Notes under the pieces: model-generated | Database searches by the model: none | Told to the model about the DNA's origin: nothing | Seen by the model: only the letters and a program-made list of their open reading frames with translations | Shown: positions 24,739-33,234 of the stretch, in pieces | Layout: the number at the start of each line of letters is the position of its first letter | Position numbering within the stretch: the first letter of the stretch is position 1 | DNA from: Chitinophaga caseinilytica | Lineage (GTDB): Bacteria > Bacteroidota > Bacteroidia > Chitinophagales > Chitinophagaceae | Assembly (NCBI RefSeq): GCF_038396765.1 | Contig: NZ_CP150096.1 | Coordinates: 5,563,001 to 5,627,000, forward strand | DNA: 64,000 nucleotides | Direction: 5' to 3' | Made by a program: the position numbers and the translations under genes

Positions 24739-25301
24739 ATCTGCTTCGATTTAAGTTTCACGATCTGGCGGACTTTTTCCTTCGCCCGCATATATTGCGT
24801 TTTGACGGTCGATTCCGAGATATTCAGTAATCCGGCGATTTCGCGGTGACTGTAATCCTCGAAAATATACAGGTTCAGCACCGTTCTGTACCCCGCCGGC
24901 AGTTGGCCGATGGCGTCTTTCACGGCGGCTACCGTCAACGTATGCTCGGTTTCGTCTACCCCCTCTTCCTGCTTCCATTCCTGGTCTTCCACTTCCTCGA
25001 AATACACTTTCTTTTTCCGGAGGTAGCTGAGGCAGTGGTTGACGACGATCCTTTTGATCCAGGCGGTAAGACTGGTGTCTGAAGCCAGGTTGTCCAAATT
25101 TTTAAAGATCTGTACGAATGCCTCCTGCAGCACGTCTTCCGCATCGGCCTGGTGGCCCGTCATCCGGAGGCAAATATTATACATCGCCCTTGAATATGCA
25201 TGATACAGGTCATGGAACGCACGGGAGTCTCCCTTGCGGCATCTGGCCATGAGCTGGTCTGTTACAGGCATTTGTTCCAAGCGTTTCGAGTGTAAATTCA
25301 T
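24735..25301 (-). CDS. ECF RNA polymerase sigma factor
   Basis: 188 residues; an ATG at 25271 (MPVTDQLMARCRKGD) would give the more usual start. Sigma-2 region: FHDLYHAYSRAMYNICLRMTGHQADAEDVLQEAFVQIF. Sigma-4 region: AIGQLPAGYRTVLNLYIFEDYSHREIAGLLNISESTVKTQYMRAKEKVRQ. No region 3, so it is an ECF factor. It heads a five-gene operon: sigma, anti-sigma, two exported beta-helical proteins and a C1 peptidase. It probably drives its own operon in response to an envelope signal. Confidence 0.95.
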   Translation of the reverse strand: MNLHSKRLEQMPVTDQLMARCRKGDSRAFHDLYHAYSRAMYNICLRMTGHQADAEDVLQEAFVQIFKNLDNLASDTSLTAWIKRIVVNHCLSYLRKKKVYFEEVEDQEWKQEEGVDETEHTLTVAAVKDAIGQLPAGYRTVLNLYIFEDYSHREIAGLLNISESTVKTQYMRAKEKVRQIVKLKSKQI

Positions 25302-25385
25302 ATAAAAGACGGTGAGTCGTCAGGAAGGTTGCACGGGGCCGGGATCTTTTTTTCAATATACTGAAAACCACGCGGATATAAAAGC

Positions 25386-25411
25386 GAACGCGACCCAGAA
25401 GGGCCGCGTTC
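25386..25411 (-). terminator. terminator of the TonB receptor gene
   Basis: GAACGCGACCC/GGGCCGCGTTC with a 4-nt loop, followed on the minus strand by a short CTTTT run. It separates the receptor gene from the sigma operon. Confidence 0.6.
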
Positions 25412-25458
25412 TTTCCATCCTTATATACCTAAAACATGATTAGGTCGGAGTTGATTGC

Positions 25459-27924
25459 CTACTTCACCCGGTTGAGCTCGTCTTCGAGGCCGGTTTTGCG
25501 GTTCCGGGCCTCTTTTACATTGCTGTTGCCGAATCGGTAGGAGAAATTGAGGCGCACCTGGCGGCTGTCCCAGCCGGTCTTGAGCGCGATGTCGCGGTTC
25601 GTGACATGGTAATTGCCGCGGAAGCGCTGCGTCTGGAAAACATCTTGCACGTTCAGTTTGATAGTGCCCTTCTTTTTGAGGATCTGCTTCTGAAAGCCCA
25701 GGTTCAGCGCATACATCGGTTCCATCTCGAAGAGCCCTTCGCCGGCCACCTGGCGGGAATTGTACCAGAAGATCGCTTCCGTCGTATAACCCTTGCCCAG
25801 GGTGAAAGTGTGTTGCGTCTGACCGAAGAAGCCACCGGAACTGCGGTCCAGCACCTCACCCTTCACCTCGGTCTGGAAACGGTTGTAGAAAACCGAAACC
25901 GTGTTGAACGTTTTCCACCATTTGGTGATCTCGTAAGGGGCAGACAGGTTCAGATTGACGTTGTCTTTCTTGGCCACGTTCATATATTTATATGTAACGA
26001 TCGTGGTATCGCCCGTGGCTTCGTCTACCGAAGGTTCCAGGATGCGCGACAGCATATCTTTCGTATGGCTGTAGCCCACAGCCGCGGTCAGGAACGATTT
26101 GAAAGTATACGTAAGGTCGAAGTTGTTGGAGAACTGCGGCCGGAGGTTCGGGTTGCCCGCGCCTTTCGTGTACCGGTCGATGTAGAACTCGAAAGGGTTC
26201 AGGTCATCGTAGCTCGGGCGCTGGAGGCGGCGGCTGTAAGACACGCCCCACTGGTGGTCTTTGCTGGCGTTGTAGCTGAAAAACACGCTCGGGAAGAAGT
26301 TGAGATACGTGATGTCGTTCACTTTCTTGATGGTGACAGACGTGCCGGTGACGTTCGATTGCTCGGCACGGAGCCCCGCCTGCACGCCGAGTTTCTTGAA
26401 CTGGCGGCTGTAATTGATATACGCGGCGTTTACGTTTTCCTTGTATATGAAGTAGTTGGAACGATTGGCATCGTATTCCCAACCGCTTTTGCGAAGGGAG
26501 TCGAAGCGGGAATTGTTATCGGAATCCACCCAGCTGAACTTCACCCCTGCCTCGAACTTGTCGTTATGGCGCAGCGGATGCGTATAGTCGAGTTTGAAGG
26601 TTTTGATATTGATGATAGACGGCTGATGGGCACGGGTCACATCCTGGCGCAGCATGGCTTCGCCCACTGCATCTTTATAGTTGGAATACAAGACGTTATC
26701 GCTCCTTTCCGTATTGCGGGAATAGTCGAGGTCGATGTTGAGCTCTTTGCCGGCGGTGTCGAGCTTGCCTTTATAGTTGAAGTTGTAGGACTGGCGTTTC
26801 CAGCGCTGATCGTTGTCGGAAGTGGTGTTGAGGATAGAATCCAGTTTAACGCCGTTGCCGATGTTGGTGTTCGAGATCCCGTCGCCGGCCCACTTGTTAT
26901 CGCCCATGTCGAACATGACGCCTACGGTGTGGTTCTTGTTCAGGAAATAATCGAGCCCTACTTTGGCGCCGTGGTAGCGGGATTTCTTGTCGATATTGGA
27001 GATCTGGTCGAAAACCGTCCGGCCAGACGCTTCATTATTATCACGGTAGATTTTCAGGAATTCGAAATTGCGGTTGAAGTTATAGTTGTACGAACCGTAA
27101 ACGTTTACCTTTTTGCTGCGATAGTTGAGGTTGAGGCCTCCGTTGGCCTTGGGCAGTGTGCCCTGGGCGTAACCCAGGTTCACACTGCCGTTGGTGCCAT
27201 AGTTGCTGTTTTTCTTCAGCTTGATATTAATGATCCCGGCATTGCCCGCTGCATCGTATTTGGCGGAAGGATTGGCGATCAGTTCCAACTGGTCGATGTT
27301 GGAGCTGGGCATGTTTTTGAGCAACATGGCAATATCCTGGGGAGACATGTTCGATACTTTACCGTCGATCATAATGATGACGCCGTTTTTGCCGCGCATG
27401 GAGATGTTATCGTCCTTATCCACCTGGATGCCGGGCGACTGCTGGAGCACTTCGAGCGCGGTGCCGCCTGCGGCCACGATGGAGTTTTCGACGTTCACGA
27501 CCATTTTATCGGCTTTCTGCTCGATGAAAGGCCGTTTGCCGGTTACGTCCACCGCTTTGAGGTTGCGGGCGTCTTCTCCCAGCACGATGGCGGGGAGGTT
27601 AACGGGGGAACCATTGAGGGTGAAAGGTTGGGAAAATCCTTTCTTCAGCCCCATGTTGGCTGCCGCCACTATGTACCGGCCGCCGGGCACACCTTCGAAG
27701 GCATATTTGCCGGCGATGTCGGCCAGCACGCCTTTAACGAGTACGGAGTCTTTAGCACGGAGAAGGGTTACGGTGGCAAATTCAACTGGAGCGTTCGTGG
27801 TACGGGTCACTTTACCGGCGATCTCCCCTTTCGAAGTAGCGCCGTTTTGGGATTGGGCATGGACGGAAGTGATGGTTCCGGCGACAATGCCACTGAGGAT
27901 CAACACTTTGTAAAACGATTTCAT
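25459..27924 (-). CDS. TonB-dependent receptor, outer-membrane beta-barrel family
   Basis: 821 residues. Signal peptide (ends SVHAQ), CarboxypepD_reg-like domain (about 33-115: GEIAGKVTRTTNAPVEFATVTLL, then GKYAFEGVPGGRYIVAA), plug domain (ALEVLQQSPGIQVDKDDNISMRGKNGVIIMIDGK; ANPSAKYDAAGNAGIINIKLKK) and a long barrel. This is the OMP_b-brl type common in Bacteroidota, often under stress or BlaI-type control; the ligand is unknown. It stands alone between two terminators. Its promoter region holds an inverted repeat (28000-28022). Confidence 0.93.
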   Translation of the reverse strand: MKSFYKVLILSGIVAGTITSVHAQSQNGATSKGEIAGKVTRTTNAPVEFATVTLLRAKDSVLVKGVLADIAGKYAFEGVPGGRYIVAAANMGLKKGFSQPFTLNGSPVNLPAIVLGEDARNLKAVDVTGKRPFIEQKADKMVVNVENSIVAAGGTALEVLQQSPGIQVDKDDNISMRGKNGVIIMIDGKVSNMSPQDIAMLLKNMPSSNIDQLELIANPSAKYDAAGNAGIINIKLKKNSNYGTNGSVNLGYAQGTLPKANGGLNLNYRSKKVNVYGSYNYNFNRNFEFLKIYRDNNEASGRTVFDQISNIDKKSRYHGAKVGLDYFLNKNHTVGVMFDMGDNKWAGDGISNTNIGNGVKLDSILNTTSDNDQRWKRQSYNFNYKGKLDTAGKELNIDLDYSRNTERSDNVLYSNYKDAVGEAMLRQDVTRAHQPSIINIKTFKLDYTHPLRHNDKFEAGVKFSWVDSDNNSRFDSLRKSGWEYDANRSNYFIYKENVNAAYINYSRQFKKLGVQAGLRAEQSNVTGTSVTIKKVNDITYLNFFPSVFFSYNASKDHQWGVSYSRRLQRPSYDDLNPFEFYIDRYTKGAGNPNLRPQFSNNFDLTYTFKSFLTAAVGYSHTKDMLSRILEPSVDEATGDTTIVTYKYMNVAKKDNVNLNLSAPYEITKWWKTFNTVSVFYNRFQTEVKGEVLDRSSGGFFGQTQHTFTLGKGYTTEAIFWYNSRQVAGEGLFEMEPMYALNLGFQKQILKKKGTIKLNVQDVFQTQRFRGNYHVTNRDIALKTGWDSRQVRLNFSYRFGNSNVKEARNRKTGLEDELNRVK

Positions 27925-28178
27925 ATAAGGCGGATTATAGATGGATTTAGAACTGTAGATTGATTAGAACCTTTGTTTGAGTAGTTCCTTTCTTTATCAA
28001 CTACAGTGCTAAGGTAGGTAGTATGTTTTGCATAGTACATAATTATACATAAGTGGTCATTAGAAAGTGATGATTGGTAAAATCGGTGGAAACAGTTTGG
28101 GAAACCTGCAAACTGGTTTGCTGTTACTATGAGAAAGACGACCCGCAATGGGATTGGTTACAAACATTTTTGAAAAAA
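27925..28178. promoter_or_regulatory. AT-rich upstream region of the TonB receptor with inverted repeat
   Basis: ACTAC (28000-28004) and GTAGT (28018-28022) form an inverted repeat overlapping TACCTTAG on the minus strand, a near match to the -7 box. An ATAATTAT palindrome lies about 20 bp further up. A repressor site is plausible. The arms differ from the TACGA/TCGTA operator of the local BlaI gene. No gene is seen here. Confidence 0.35.
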
Positions 28179-28209
28179 GCGCGGCGCCGGGGAATCCCCG
28201 GCGCCGCGC
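28179..28209 (-). terminator. strong terminator of the DUF2167 gene
   Basis: GCGCGGCGCCGGGG (28179-28192) and CCCCGGCGCCGCGC (28196-28209) are perfectly complementary; on the minus strand the stem runs into T6. Confidence 0.93.
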
Positions 28210-28238
28210 GCTACATTATATATTACGTACCTCCCTGA

Positions 28239-29237
28239 TCAGGATTTCTGCTCTTCTTCTCCCTGCGGTTGCTCCGCCAATTCCGGCGCCGCTTCCGTTG
28301 CCACTTCTTCTTCCTTCCTGCGGCGGCCCGTGATCCATTTCCATAAACCGGCACCAGCGGCAATCAGCCCCATCACGATCAGTTTCCCGAATTTAGCCAG
28401 GATGGCGAAGAACCCGACCTTGGCCAGCACCTTTCCTGCTACCAGGCTGCCCACCGTCCAGGCGGCCACTTCGTCCACCTTCGGATCGAAGTCCGCATAG
28501 GCATGGCCGCTTTCAAATGTGGCGGATTTCAAAATCCCGGGGATGTTTTTCTTGATCTCCGGCAGCTGGTCCATCGTTCCGATGGCGCTCATCACCAGCA
28601 CGCCCTTACGCCCCAAAACGCGCAAATGGTAGTTGAGCGTACGCTTCTCCGCGTCGCTCCCCTGCAGCTCCATGGCCCAATGCAGCGTTTTCGTATTCGA
28701 ATCGTAGAAAGGCGCCGCCGCCCATCCGATGGTACTGATCGTTTGCAAACCCTGCTCCTTGCGCAGCTTGTTAGACGCTTCGTCGTCTTCCTTCATGCCT
28801 TTGAGCACATCGTCATAGTCCATCTTGTCGGCATCCTCATCTTTCACATATCCCATCCCGTCGAAACTGATATCGAACGCCCAGGAAGCATCGTCCAGCG
28901 GGCCATATTGCTCGGGGAAGATCATGCCCATGGTTTCGCCTTCGAGGTTGCCCCAAAGCTCTTCGAGCACGCGGTGGCTTTGCGGCGCATCCAGGTACTT
29001 GAAGCCTTTCGGCACTTCGATGGTAACACCGTGCGACAGGGTGATTTTACCAGTTTGGTATTTGAAGGTTTTGTGGACGGAATCGCGGTATTGCTGCACG
29101 GCGGCGGCAATTTCCGCTTCGGAGGCTTCGTCCGTTTGCTCCTGCGGTCCGCCGGCGCGTGGACCGCTCGTGTCCAGCTGTGCGAATACAGTCGAGAAAG
29201 TGGCCATACATGCGGCCACCAGGGTAACAGTTCTCAT
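28239..29237 (-). CDS. DUF2167 family membrane protein
   Basis: 332 residues with a signal peptide (ends TVFAQ). Family features: KITLSHGVTIEVPKGFKYLD, then VLEELWGNLEGETMGMIFP, WAFDISFDGMGYVKDEDADKMDYDDVLKGM and the C-terminal pair of membrane segments (VGSLVAGKVLAKVGFFAILAKFGKLIVMGLIAAGAGLWKWI). It ends in an acidic Glu/Ala tail. DUF2167 proteins occur in the envelope of many bacteria and have no established function. It precedes no close gene on its strand and has its own strong terminator. Confidence 0.9.
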   Translation of the reverse strand: MRTVTLVAACMATFSTVFAQLDTSGPRAGGPQEQTDEASEAEIAAAVQQYRDSVHKTFKYQTGKITLSHGVTIEVPKGFKYLDAPQSHRVLEELWGNLEGETMGMIFPEQYGPLDDASWAFDISFDGMGYVKDEDADKMDYDDVLKGMKEDDEASNKLRKEQGLQTISTIGWAAAPFYDSNTKTLHWAMELQGSDAEKRTLNYHLRVLGRKGVLVMSAIGTMDQLPEIKKNIPGILKSATFESGHAYADFDPKVDEVAAWTVGSLVAGKVLAKVGFFAILAKFGKLIVMGLIAAGAGLWKWITGRRRKEEEVATEAAPELAEQPQGEEEQKS

Positions 29238-29268
29238 GGTATGAGGGATTTTGATTTAGTTTTTGATC

Positions 29269-29709
29269 TTATTCTTCCTTCCCTTCGTCTAACCGCAGGT
29301 TCGCGATGACGTCGGGCAATAGTTCCTGCATTTTTTCGAACACGAGCCGTTCTTCTTTACGGATATGCGCTTCCAGCGCCCTGGCCAGCTGGTCCATCCC
29401 TTCCACCACATCGCTGCTGTCTACCAACGCACTGTACATCCCGGAAATGATGCGGTGGTCTTCGGCCAGTTCATCGATCATCACGTCCAGCTCCGGCACG
29501 AATCCGCGGCATTGCTCGAACAGGTGATCCTCTTTCTGGATATGCGGCACCATCGTTTCCTGGAACACTTTGACCATATATTTCATCTTCGACGCAGCAT
29601 CGAGCGGGAACCCTTCGTACGGCGCCGCATCTTTCTTGAGATAGCGGCACACGAAAAGGAGTGTTTTATGCTCGTGCGACAGCGGTATGAGTTTCGGATG
29701 GCGTTGCAT
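29269..29709 (-). CDS. hemerythrin-domain protein
   Basis: 146 residues forming a four-helix bundle with the di-iron ligand pattern spread over the helices: LSHEHKTLLF, VPHIQKEDHLFE, LAEDHRIISGM and EAHIRKEERLVFEKM. Such domains bind O2 or sense oxygen or iron, or repair iron centres. Soluble, no signal peptide. Its ATG overlaps the stop codon of lgt by one base (TAATG), so it is translationally coupled to the lipoprotein-modifying enzyme. Confidence 0.88.
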   Translation of the reverse strand: MQRHPKLIPLSHEHKTLLFVCRYLKKDAAPYEGFPLDAASKMKYMVKVFQETMVPHIQKEDHLFEQCRGFVPELDVMIDELAEDHRIISGMYSALVDSSDVVEGMDQLARALEAHIRKEERLVFEKMQELLPDVIANLRLDEGKEE

Positions 29710-30995
29710 TATGCAGGATTTTTGACTGTGGGCGCGGTTTTACGGGCGTACCAGATCAGTGCGGCACCGCCGATCACCAGCAAGCTGGAAATCAGCTCCG
29801 CCTGTGTGGGATGGAAGCCGAAAATGTCGTATTTGGTGTTGACACGGATCTTTTCCACGAAAAATCTTTCCAATCCGTTGAGAATGAGATAGATACCGAA
29901 GATGACGCCGGGCGTGGTCACCTTCCTGCGGATGCCCATGAGCACGAGGAAGAACGCACCGCAGACGATGATCTCGTATAACGGTGTCGGGAACACGCCA
30001 ACCGGCAGCGCGCTGCAATACTCCCCTTCGCAACCGGGCAGGCGAACGCCGTCGTTCACGACGTTGTGGGGATAATTATAGGCCACGAACCAGTCGGGCA
30101 GGAAGCCCAGTGCCGCGGGTTTCGGATAATATTTGTGGGGCACGTGCTCGATGGAGCCGAAGTGCCGGCTGAAGTATTCGGTTTCGCGCTCCATCACCTG
30201 CTGGTATTGCGCGGGCGCTACCTGTTCGATCTGGCCGGCGGCATTGGTAATGTAGGCGCTGTTGTTGATGCCCCAGTCGCCGTCGCCGGAAAACTGGCAA
30301 CCCATCCGCCCGATCGCGTAGGCGAGCATGAGGGCGGGCCCGGCACTGTCTACCAGGTGTTTCCAGTTGATCTGTTTTTTAGCAGCGTAGCGGATGATGA
30401 CATAGGCAGCCACGATGAGCCCCCCGTAAAAGGTGAGCCCGCTGGCGGAAAACAACGATCCCCAGGGATCGGCGGCGAATTCGCTCCAGTTTTCCAGGTT
30501 GTGGAAGATCTTGGCGCCGATGAGGCCGGCCACCGCCGCCTGGATGGTGAAGTCGGGCACGCGCTGGTGCGGCCAGACTTTCACTTTTACCTGCCGCGGC
30601 GTGGGCAGGGCCTTTTTCTTTTTCGTATAATATTTATAATACGCCATCCCGGCGGCTACGAGAAGCCCCCCGATGAGGCTGCCCTGGGCAGACAGCAGGT
30701 ACTCCCTGAAATCGCCGATCTTGCCGAAAGCGCCGAAAAATTTGAAACCGATGATGAAACCGATGACTGCACTTACGAGCAGATCGGCCACGGAAGCGGG
30801 CTTGCCTTCGGTGACGGTTTCGTCTACCGGATGCAGCAACCCGAGCTTTTCACGGCGGCGCAATTCCGACGTAAGCACCCAGGCGGCGGCCAGGAAGGCC
30901 AGCGCCACGAAGAAACCAAAGGTCTGAACGATTTTAAGGTTGGGCAGCTCTACCCCAAAAAGATCCCTGAACGCGTAATATAAGTTAGGATACAT
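29709..30995 (-). CDS. lgt: prolipoprotein diacylglyceryl transferase
   Basis: 428 residues from the ATG at 30995 (MYPNLYYAFRDLF); a longer frame to 31061 adds a non-hydrophobic stretch. Polytopic, with about seven membrane segments. Lgt motifs: GLTFYGGLIVAAYV, then LMLAYAIGRMGCQFSGDGDWG, PTPLYEIIVCG and NGLERFFVEKIRVN. It moves diacylglycerol from phosphatidylglycerol to the lipobox cysteine of prolipoproteins at the inner membrane. It is longer than the E. coli enzyme by well over 100 residues, in line with Bacteroidota homologues that carry insertions. Upstream of and coupled to the hemerythrin gene. Confidence 0.93.
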   Translation of the reverse strand: MYPNLYYAFRDLFGVELPNLKIVQTFGFFVALAFLAAAWVLTSELRRREKLGLLHPVDETVTEGKPASVADLLVSAVIGFIIGFKFFGAFGKIGDFREYLLSAQGSLIGGLLVAAGMAYYKYYTKKKKALPTPRQVKVKVWPHQRVPDFTIQAAVAGLIGAKIFHNLENWSEFAADPWGSLFSASGLTFYGGLIVAAYVIIRYAAKKQINWKHLVDSAGPALMLAYAIGRMGCQFSGDGDWGINNSAYITNAAGQIEQVAPAQYQQVMERETEYFSRHFGSIEHVPHKYYPKPAALGFLPDWFVAYNYPHNVVNDGVRLPGCEGEYCSALPVGVFPTPLYEIIVCGAFFLVLMGIRRKVTTPGVIFGIYLILNGLERFFVEKIRVNTKYDIFGFHPTQAELISSLLVIGGAALIWYARKTAPTVKNPA

Positions 30996-31137
30996 AGGCG
31001 AAAAAAATGGTGATCTGAGTTTTCCTATGAACAAAGCCGAATCAGTCAGTCGGAAAATCAAACCACCAAGTTACATTGCAAATATGAATTTCCCATTAAC
31101 CGGCTTAAAAAACCATGTAACGGGAAGCAACAAACGA

Positions 31138-31551
31138 TTAGCAGTACTCGTCAAAAGCAGCCACCAGGTTGGTTGCGATCATTTGGGCGGAACGGCCCTC
31201 GATCATGTGGCGCTCAATGAAGTGTACGAGCTGACCGTCTTTGAAAAGCGCGATGGAAGGCGAAGACGGGGGATAAGGCAGCAGGTGCGTGCGGATCTGC
31301 TGAACGGCAGCACTGTCGAACCCGGCGAAGGAAGTCGTCAGTCTATCCGGCTTCTTCTCGCTGGCGGCAACGGCCATCAGTACACCCGGACGGGCGGTAC
31401 CGGCGGAACACCCGCAAACGGAATTGATCACCACCAGGGTGGTACCTTCCTGTTTCAACGTTTCTTCCACTTTCTCGGGAGAAAGCATTTCCTGAAATCC
31501 ATTATCTGTTAATTCTGCCTTCATCGGCATCACGAGTTCCGCAGGGTACAT
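31138..31551 (-). CDS. BrxA/BrxB-family bacilliredoxin
   Basis: 137 residues, the size of the YphP/YqiW family. The active-site motif C46-G-C48 lies in VINSVCGCSAGTARPG. It ends HFIERHMIEGRSAQMIATNLVAAFDEYC. The starts MYPAELVMPMKAELTDNGF also match. Bacilliredoxins remove bacillithiol, or a similar thiol, from protein cysteines. Single gene with a strong promoter (31568-31597). Confidence 0.94.
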   Translation of the reverse strand: MYPAELVMPMKAELTDNGFQEMLSPEKVEETLKQEGTTLVVINSVCGCSAGTARPGVLMAVAASEKKPDRLTTSFAGFDSAAVQQIRTHLLPYPPSSPSIALFKDGQLVHFIERHMIEGRSAQMIATNLVAAFDEYC

Positions 31552-31567
31552 ATATTTTAGTTTTGTA

Positions 31568-31597
31568 CAAAGGTAATATTATATCGAGATACTTCAA
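31568..31597 (-). promoter_or_regulatory. promoter of the bacilliredoxin gene
   Basis: On the minus strand: TTG (31597-31595), 19-nt spacer, TACCTTTG (31575-31568). An exact consensus, with a leader of about 10 nt. Confidence 0.85.
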
Positions 31598-31612
31598 TTA
31601 GTTCATGATTTT

Positions 31613-31655
31613 TGTCATTTTGTCTGGAAACAACAATACAAATTGACATTTTGTC
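31613..31655. repeat. duplicated 12-bp box upstream of hsp20
   Basis: TGTCATTTTGTC (31613-31624) and TGACATTTTGTC (31644-31655) share 11 of 12 bases in one orientation, with starts 31 bp apart (three helical turns). Each has GACA/TGTC-type symmetry. Candidate heat-shock control element for hsp20, or a site for the bacilliredoxin gene in the other direction. Confidence 0.5.
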
Positions 31656-31772
31656 CGACACATCCGCCAAAAACTGGCTTTTTAACCGATTTCCGGCATT
31701 GGTATCCCATTTGATCTGTAGGAAGCGTAACCGTAAAACAAAAAATGGTTTAACGCATAAAAGATAATAAGT

Positions 31773-32213
31773 ATGACACTCGTAAAATTCAATCAGCCCG
31801 CTAAAACCTTCCATGGTCTCGTAGACGAACTGTTTAATGGTAAATTCCTGAACAGGGACTTCGCTACCTCCGATTTCTACGGCGCATCTTACGCCCCGGT
31901 GAACATCTCCGAAACGAAAGATGGTTATGCTTTGGAAATCGTAGCGCCCGGCTTCGCCAAGGAAGATTTGAAAATCAAGGTCGACGGCCCTACGCTGACG
32001 ATCAGTGCCGAAAAGAAAGCCGAAACCAAAGACGAAAACGAGAAACACCTTCGCCGCGAGTTCAGCTTCCGCTCCTTCTCCCGCTCCTTTACGCTGGACG
32101 AAAAAGTGGACGCTTCCAAAATCAACGCGAAATACGATAACGGCGTCCTGCATCTGACCCTGCCTAAAAAAGAGGCCGCACAGGAAACCGTAAAAGAAAT
32201 TATAGTTGCATAA
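31773..32213 (+). CDS. small heat-shock protein, Hsp20 / alpha-crystallin family
   Basis: 146 residues. The alpha-crystallin domain spans about 40-135: YAPVNISETKDGYALEIVAPGF, KEDLKIKVDGPTLTISAEKK, then the diagnostic FRSFSRSFTLDEKVDASKINAKYDNGVLHLTLPKKE. The C-terminal tail ends KEIIVA with an IxI/V-like anchor. It is an ATP-independent holdase that keeps unfolded proteins soluble. It has a 159-bp AT-rich leader region preceded by a duplicated box, and its own terminator. Confidence 0.96.
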   Translation: MTLVKFNQPAKTFHGLVDELFNGKFLNRDFATSDFYGASYAPVNISETKDGYALEIVAPGFAKEDLKIKVDGPTLTISAEKKAETKDENEKHLRREFSFRSFSRSFTLDEKVDASKINAKYDNGVLHLTLPKKEAAQETVKEIIVA

Positions 32214-32274
32214 GGGTTAGGAATAGTTGCGATTTGTTGTGATTTGAATTCATAATACAAATACAACAGTAAAG

Positions 32275-32308
32275 AGGGCCGCCTTGTCTAAGGCGGCCCT
32301 TCGTTTTT
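32275..32308 (+). terminator. terminator of hsp20
   Basis: AGGGCCGCCTT (32275-32285) and AAGGCGGCCCT (32290-32300), perfect stem with a 4-nt loop, T5 after TCG. Confidence 0.85.
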
Positions 32309-32400
32309 ATAGGTCCCGAAACTCCCACAAAAGTTCCATTCCCGGGCACAGAAATCCTACTACCTTGTGTATGAGCTATTTATTGGAATATCCCCTTTTT

Positions 32401-33234
32401 ATGTCAGCAAATAAGAGCAGCAAACCAACTTTGTATACTGCCATTTACAACGCTGTGTGCGGAATGGTCACGGGAAAGCTTATACGCAAATCGGCCTGCG
32501 CCTGGGAACATGCGCGCATCTCGATGGTTTTCGACTACATTTTCTTCTACACCCTGATGCTGCTGCCCATTACGGCGGCACTGGTGTTCCTGCAAGACAT
32601 ACCCAATCTCATCATCACCACCTCTTTCCTGCTCGCGTTCCTGTTCTGCGGATGGCTCATGTATTCCGGGGCGCCGTATACGATGGTGGGCATCATGGCG
32701 GCTTTGAGCACCCTGCTCATCCCCATGGCCTGCTCGTTCATGAACGATATGGACCTATCCCCCATTTATGCTATCCCCTGGCTCATGGCCTGCATGCTCG
32801 GGTATTTCATTCTGCCCCTGCGCGCATCGCTGTCGATCATGGCGGTACTTTTCGCTTACTTGGGCGTAGTGGCGTGGATGAAGCTGGAAAATTTCCGTGT
32901 CGGCTTCCCGCCTACCTATTCGGCGCTGGACCGCTACATCGCCACACCGTTCCTCATGCTGGGGTACCTGCTGATCATCCTGCGGGTGTGGGGCGTGTAT
33001 TTCCGGAATATTTTCCGCCTGGAGCGGGAGCAGACGCTGCAGAAGCAACAGGAGTTCTCGGCGCTGGTGAACCAGAACCTCATTAAACAGTTCCTCCTTG
33101 TTAAAGGACTGAGCCGCTCGGGGAAGATCGATTTCATGGAAGGGAATACCGATCTGATAGACGCCCGTTTCAGCGAGATCGAAAAACAATGCGAATCCGC
33201 CATTCAGTACCTCGACCAGCAGCCGGAAGCCTGA
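32401..33234 (+). CDS. multi-pass membrane protein with C-terminal coiled coil, unknown function
   Basis: 277 residues from the ATG at 32401; an ATG at 32371 would add ten, and longer frames run into the hsp20 terminator. About six membrane segments (FDYIFFYTLMLLPITAALVFL, LIITTSFLLAFLFCGWLMY, YTMVGIMAALSTLLIPM, IPWLMACMLGYFILPL, LSIMAVLFAYLGVVAW, IATPFLMLGYLLIILRVW) are followed by a cytoplasmic helix (FRLEREQTLQKQQEFSALVNQ). This is the layout of a histidine-kinase sensor module, but the protein ends after about 60 residues with no kinase domain. No family recognised. Confidence 0.75.
   Translation: MSANKSSKPTLYTAIYNAVCGMVTGKLIRKSACAWEHARISMVFDYIFFYTLMLLPITAALVFLQDIPNLIITTSFLLAFLFCGWLMYSGAPYTMVGIMAALSTLLIPMACSFMNDMDLSPIYAIPWLMACMLGYFILPLRASLSIMAVLFAYLGVVAWMKLENFRVGFPPTYSALDRYIATPFLMLGYLLIILRVWGVYFRNIFRLEREQTLQKQQEFSALVNQNLIKQFLLVKGLSRSGKIDFMEGNTDLIDARFSEIEKQCESAIQYLDQQPEA

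Noticed and set aside
25606..27963. 785-codon open frame antisense to the TonB receptor
   Set aside because: It mirrors the receptor gene exactly. Its translation is rich in Val/Gly/His/Phe without domain structure, a usual shadow in GC-rich coding DNA.
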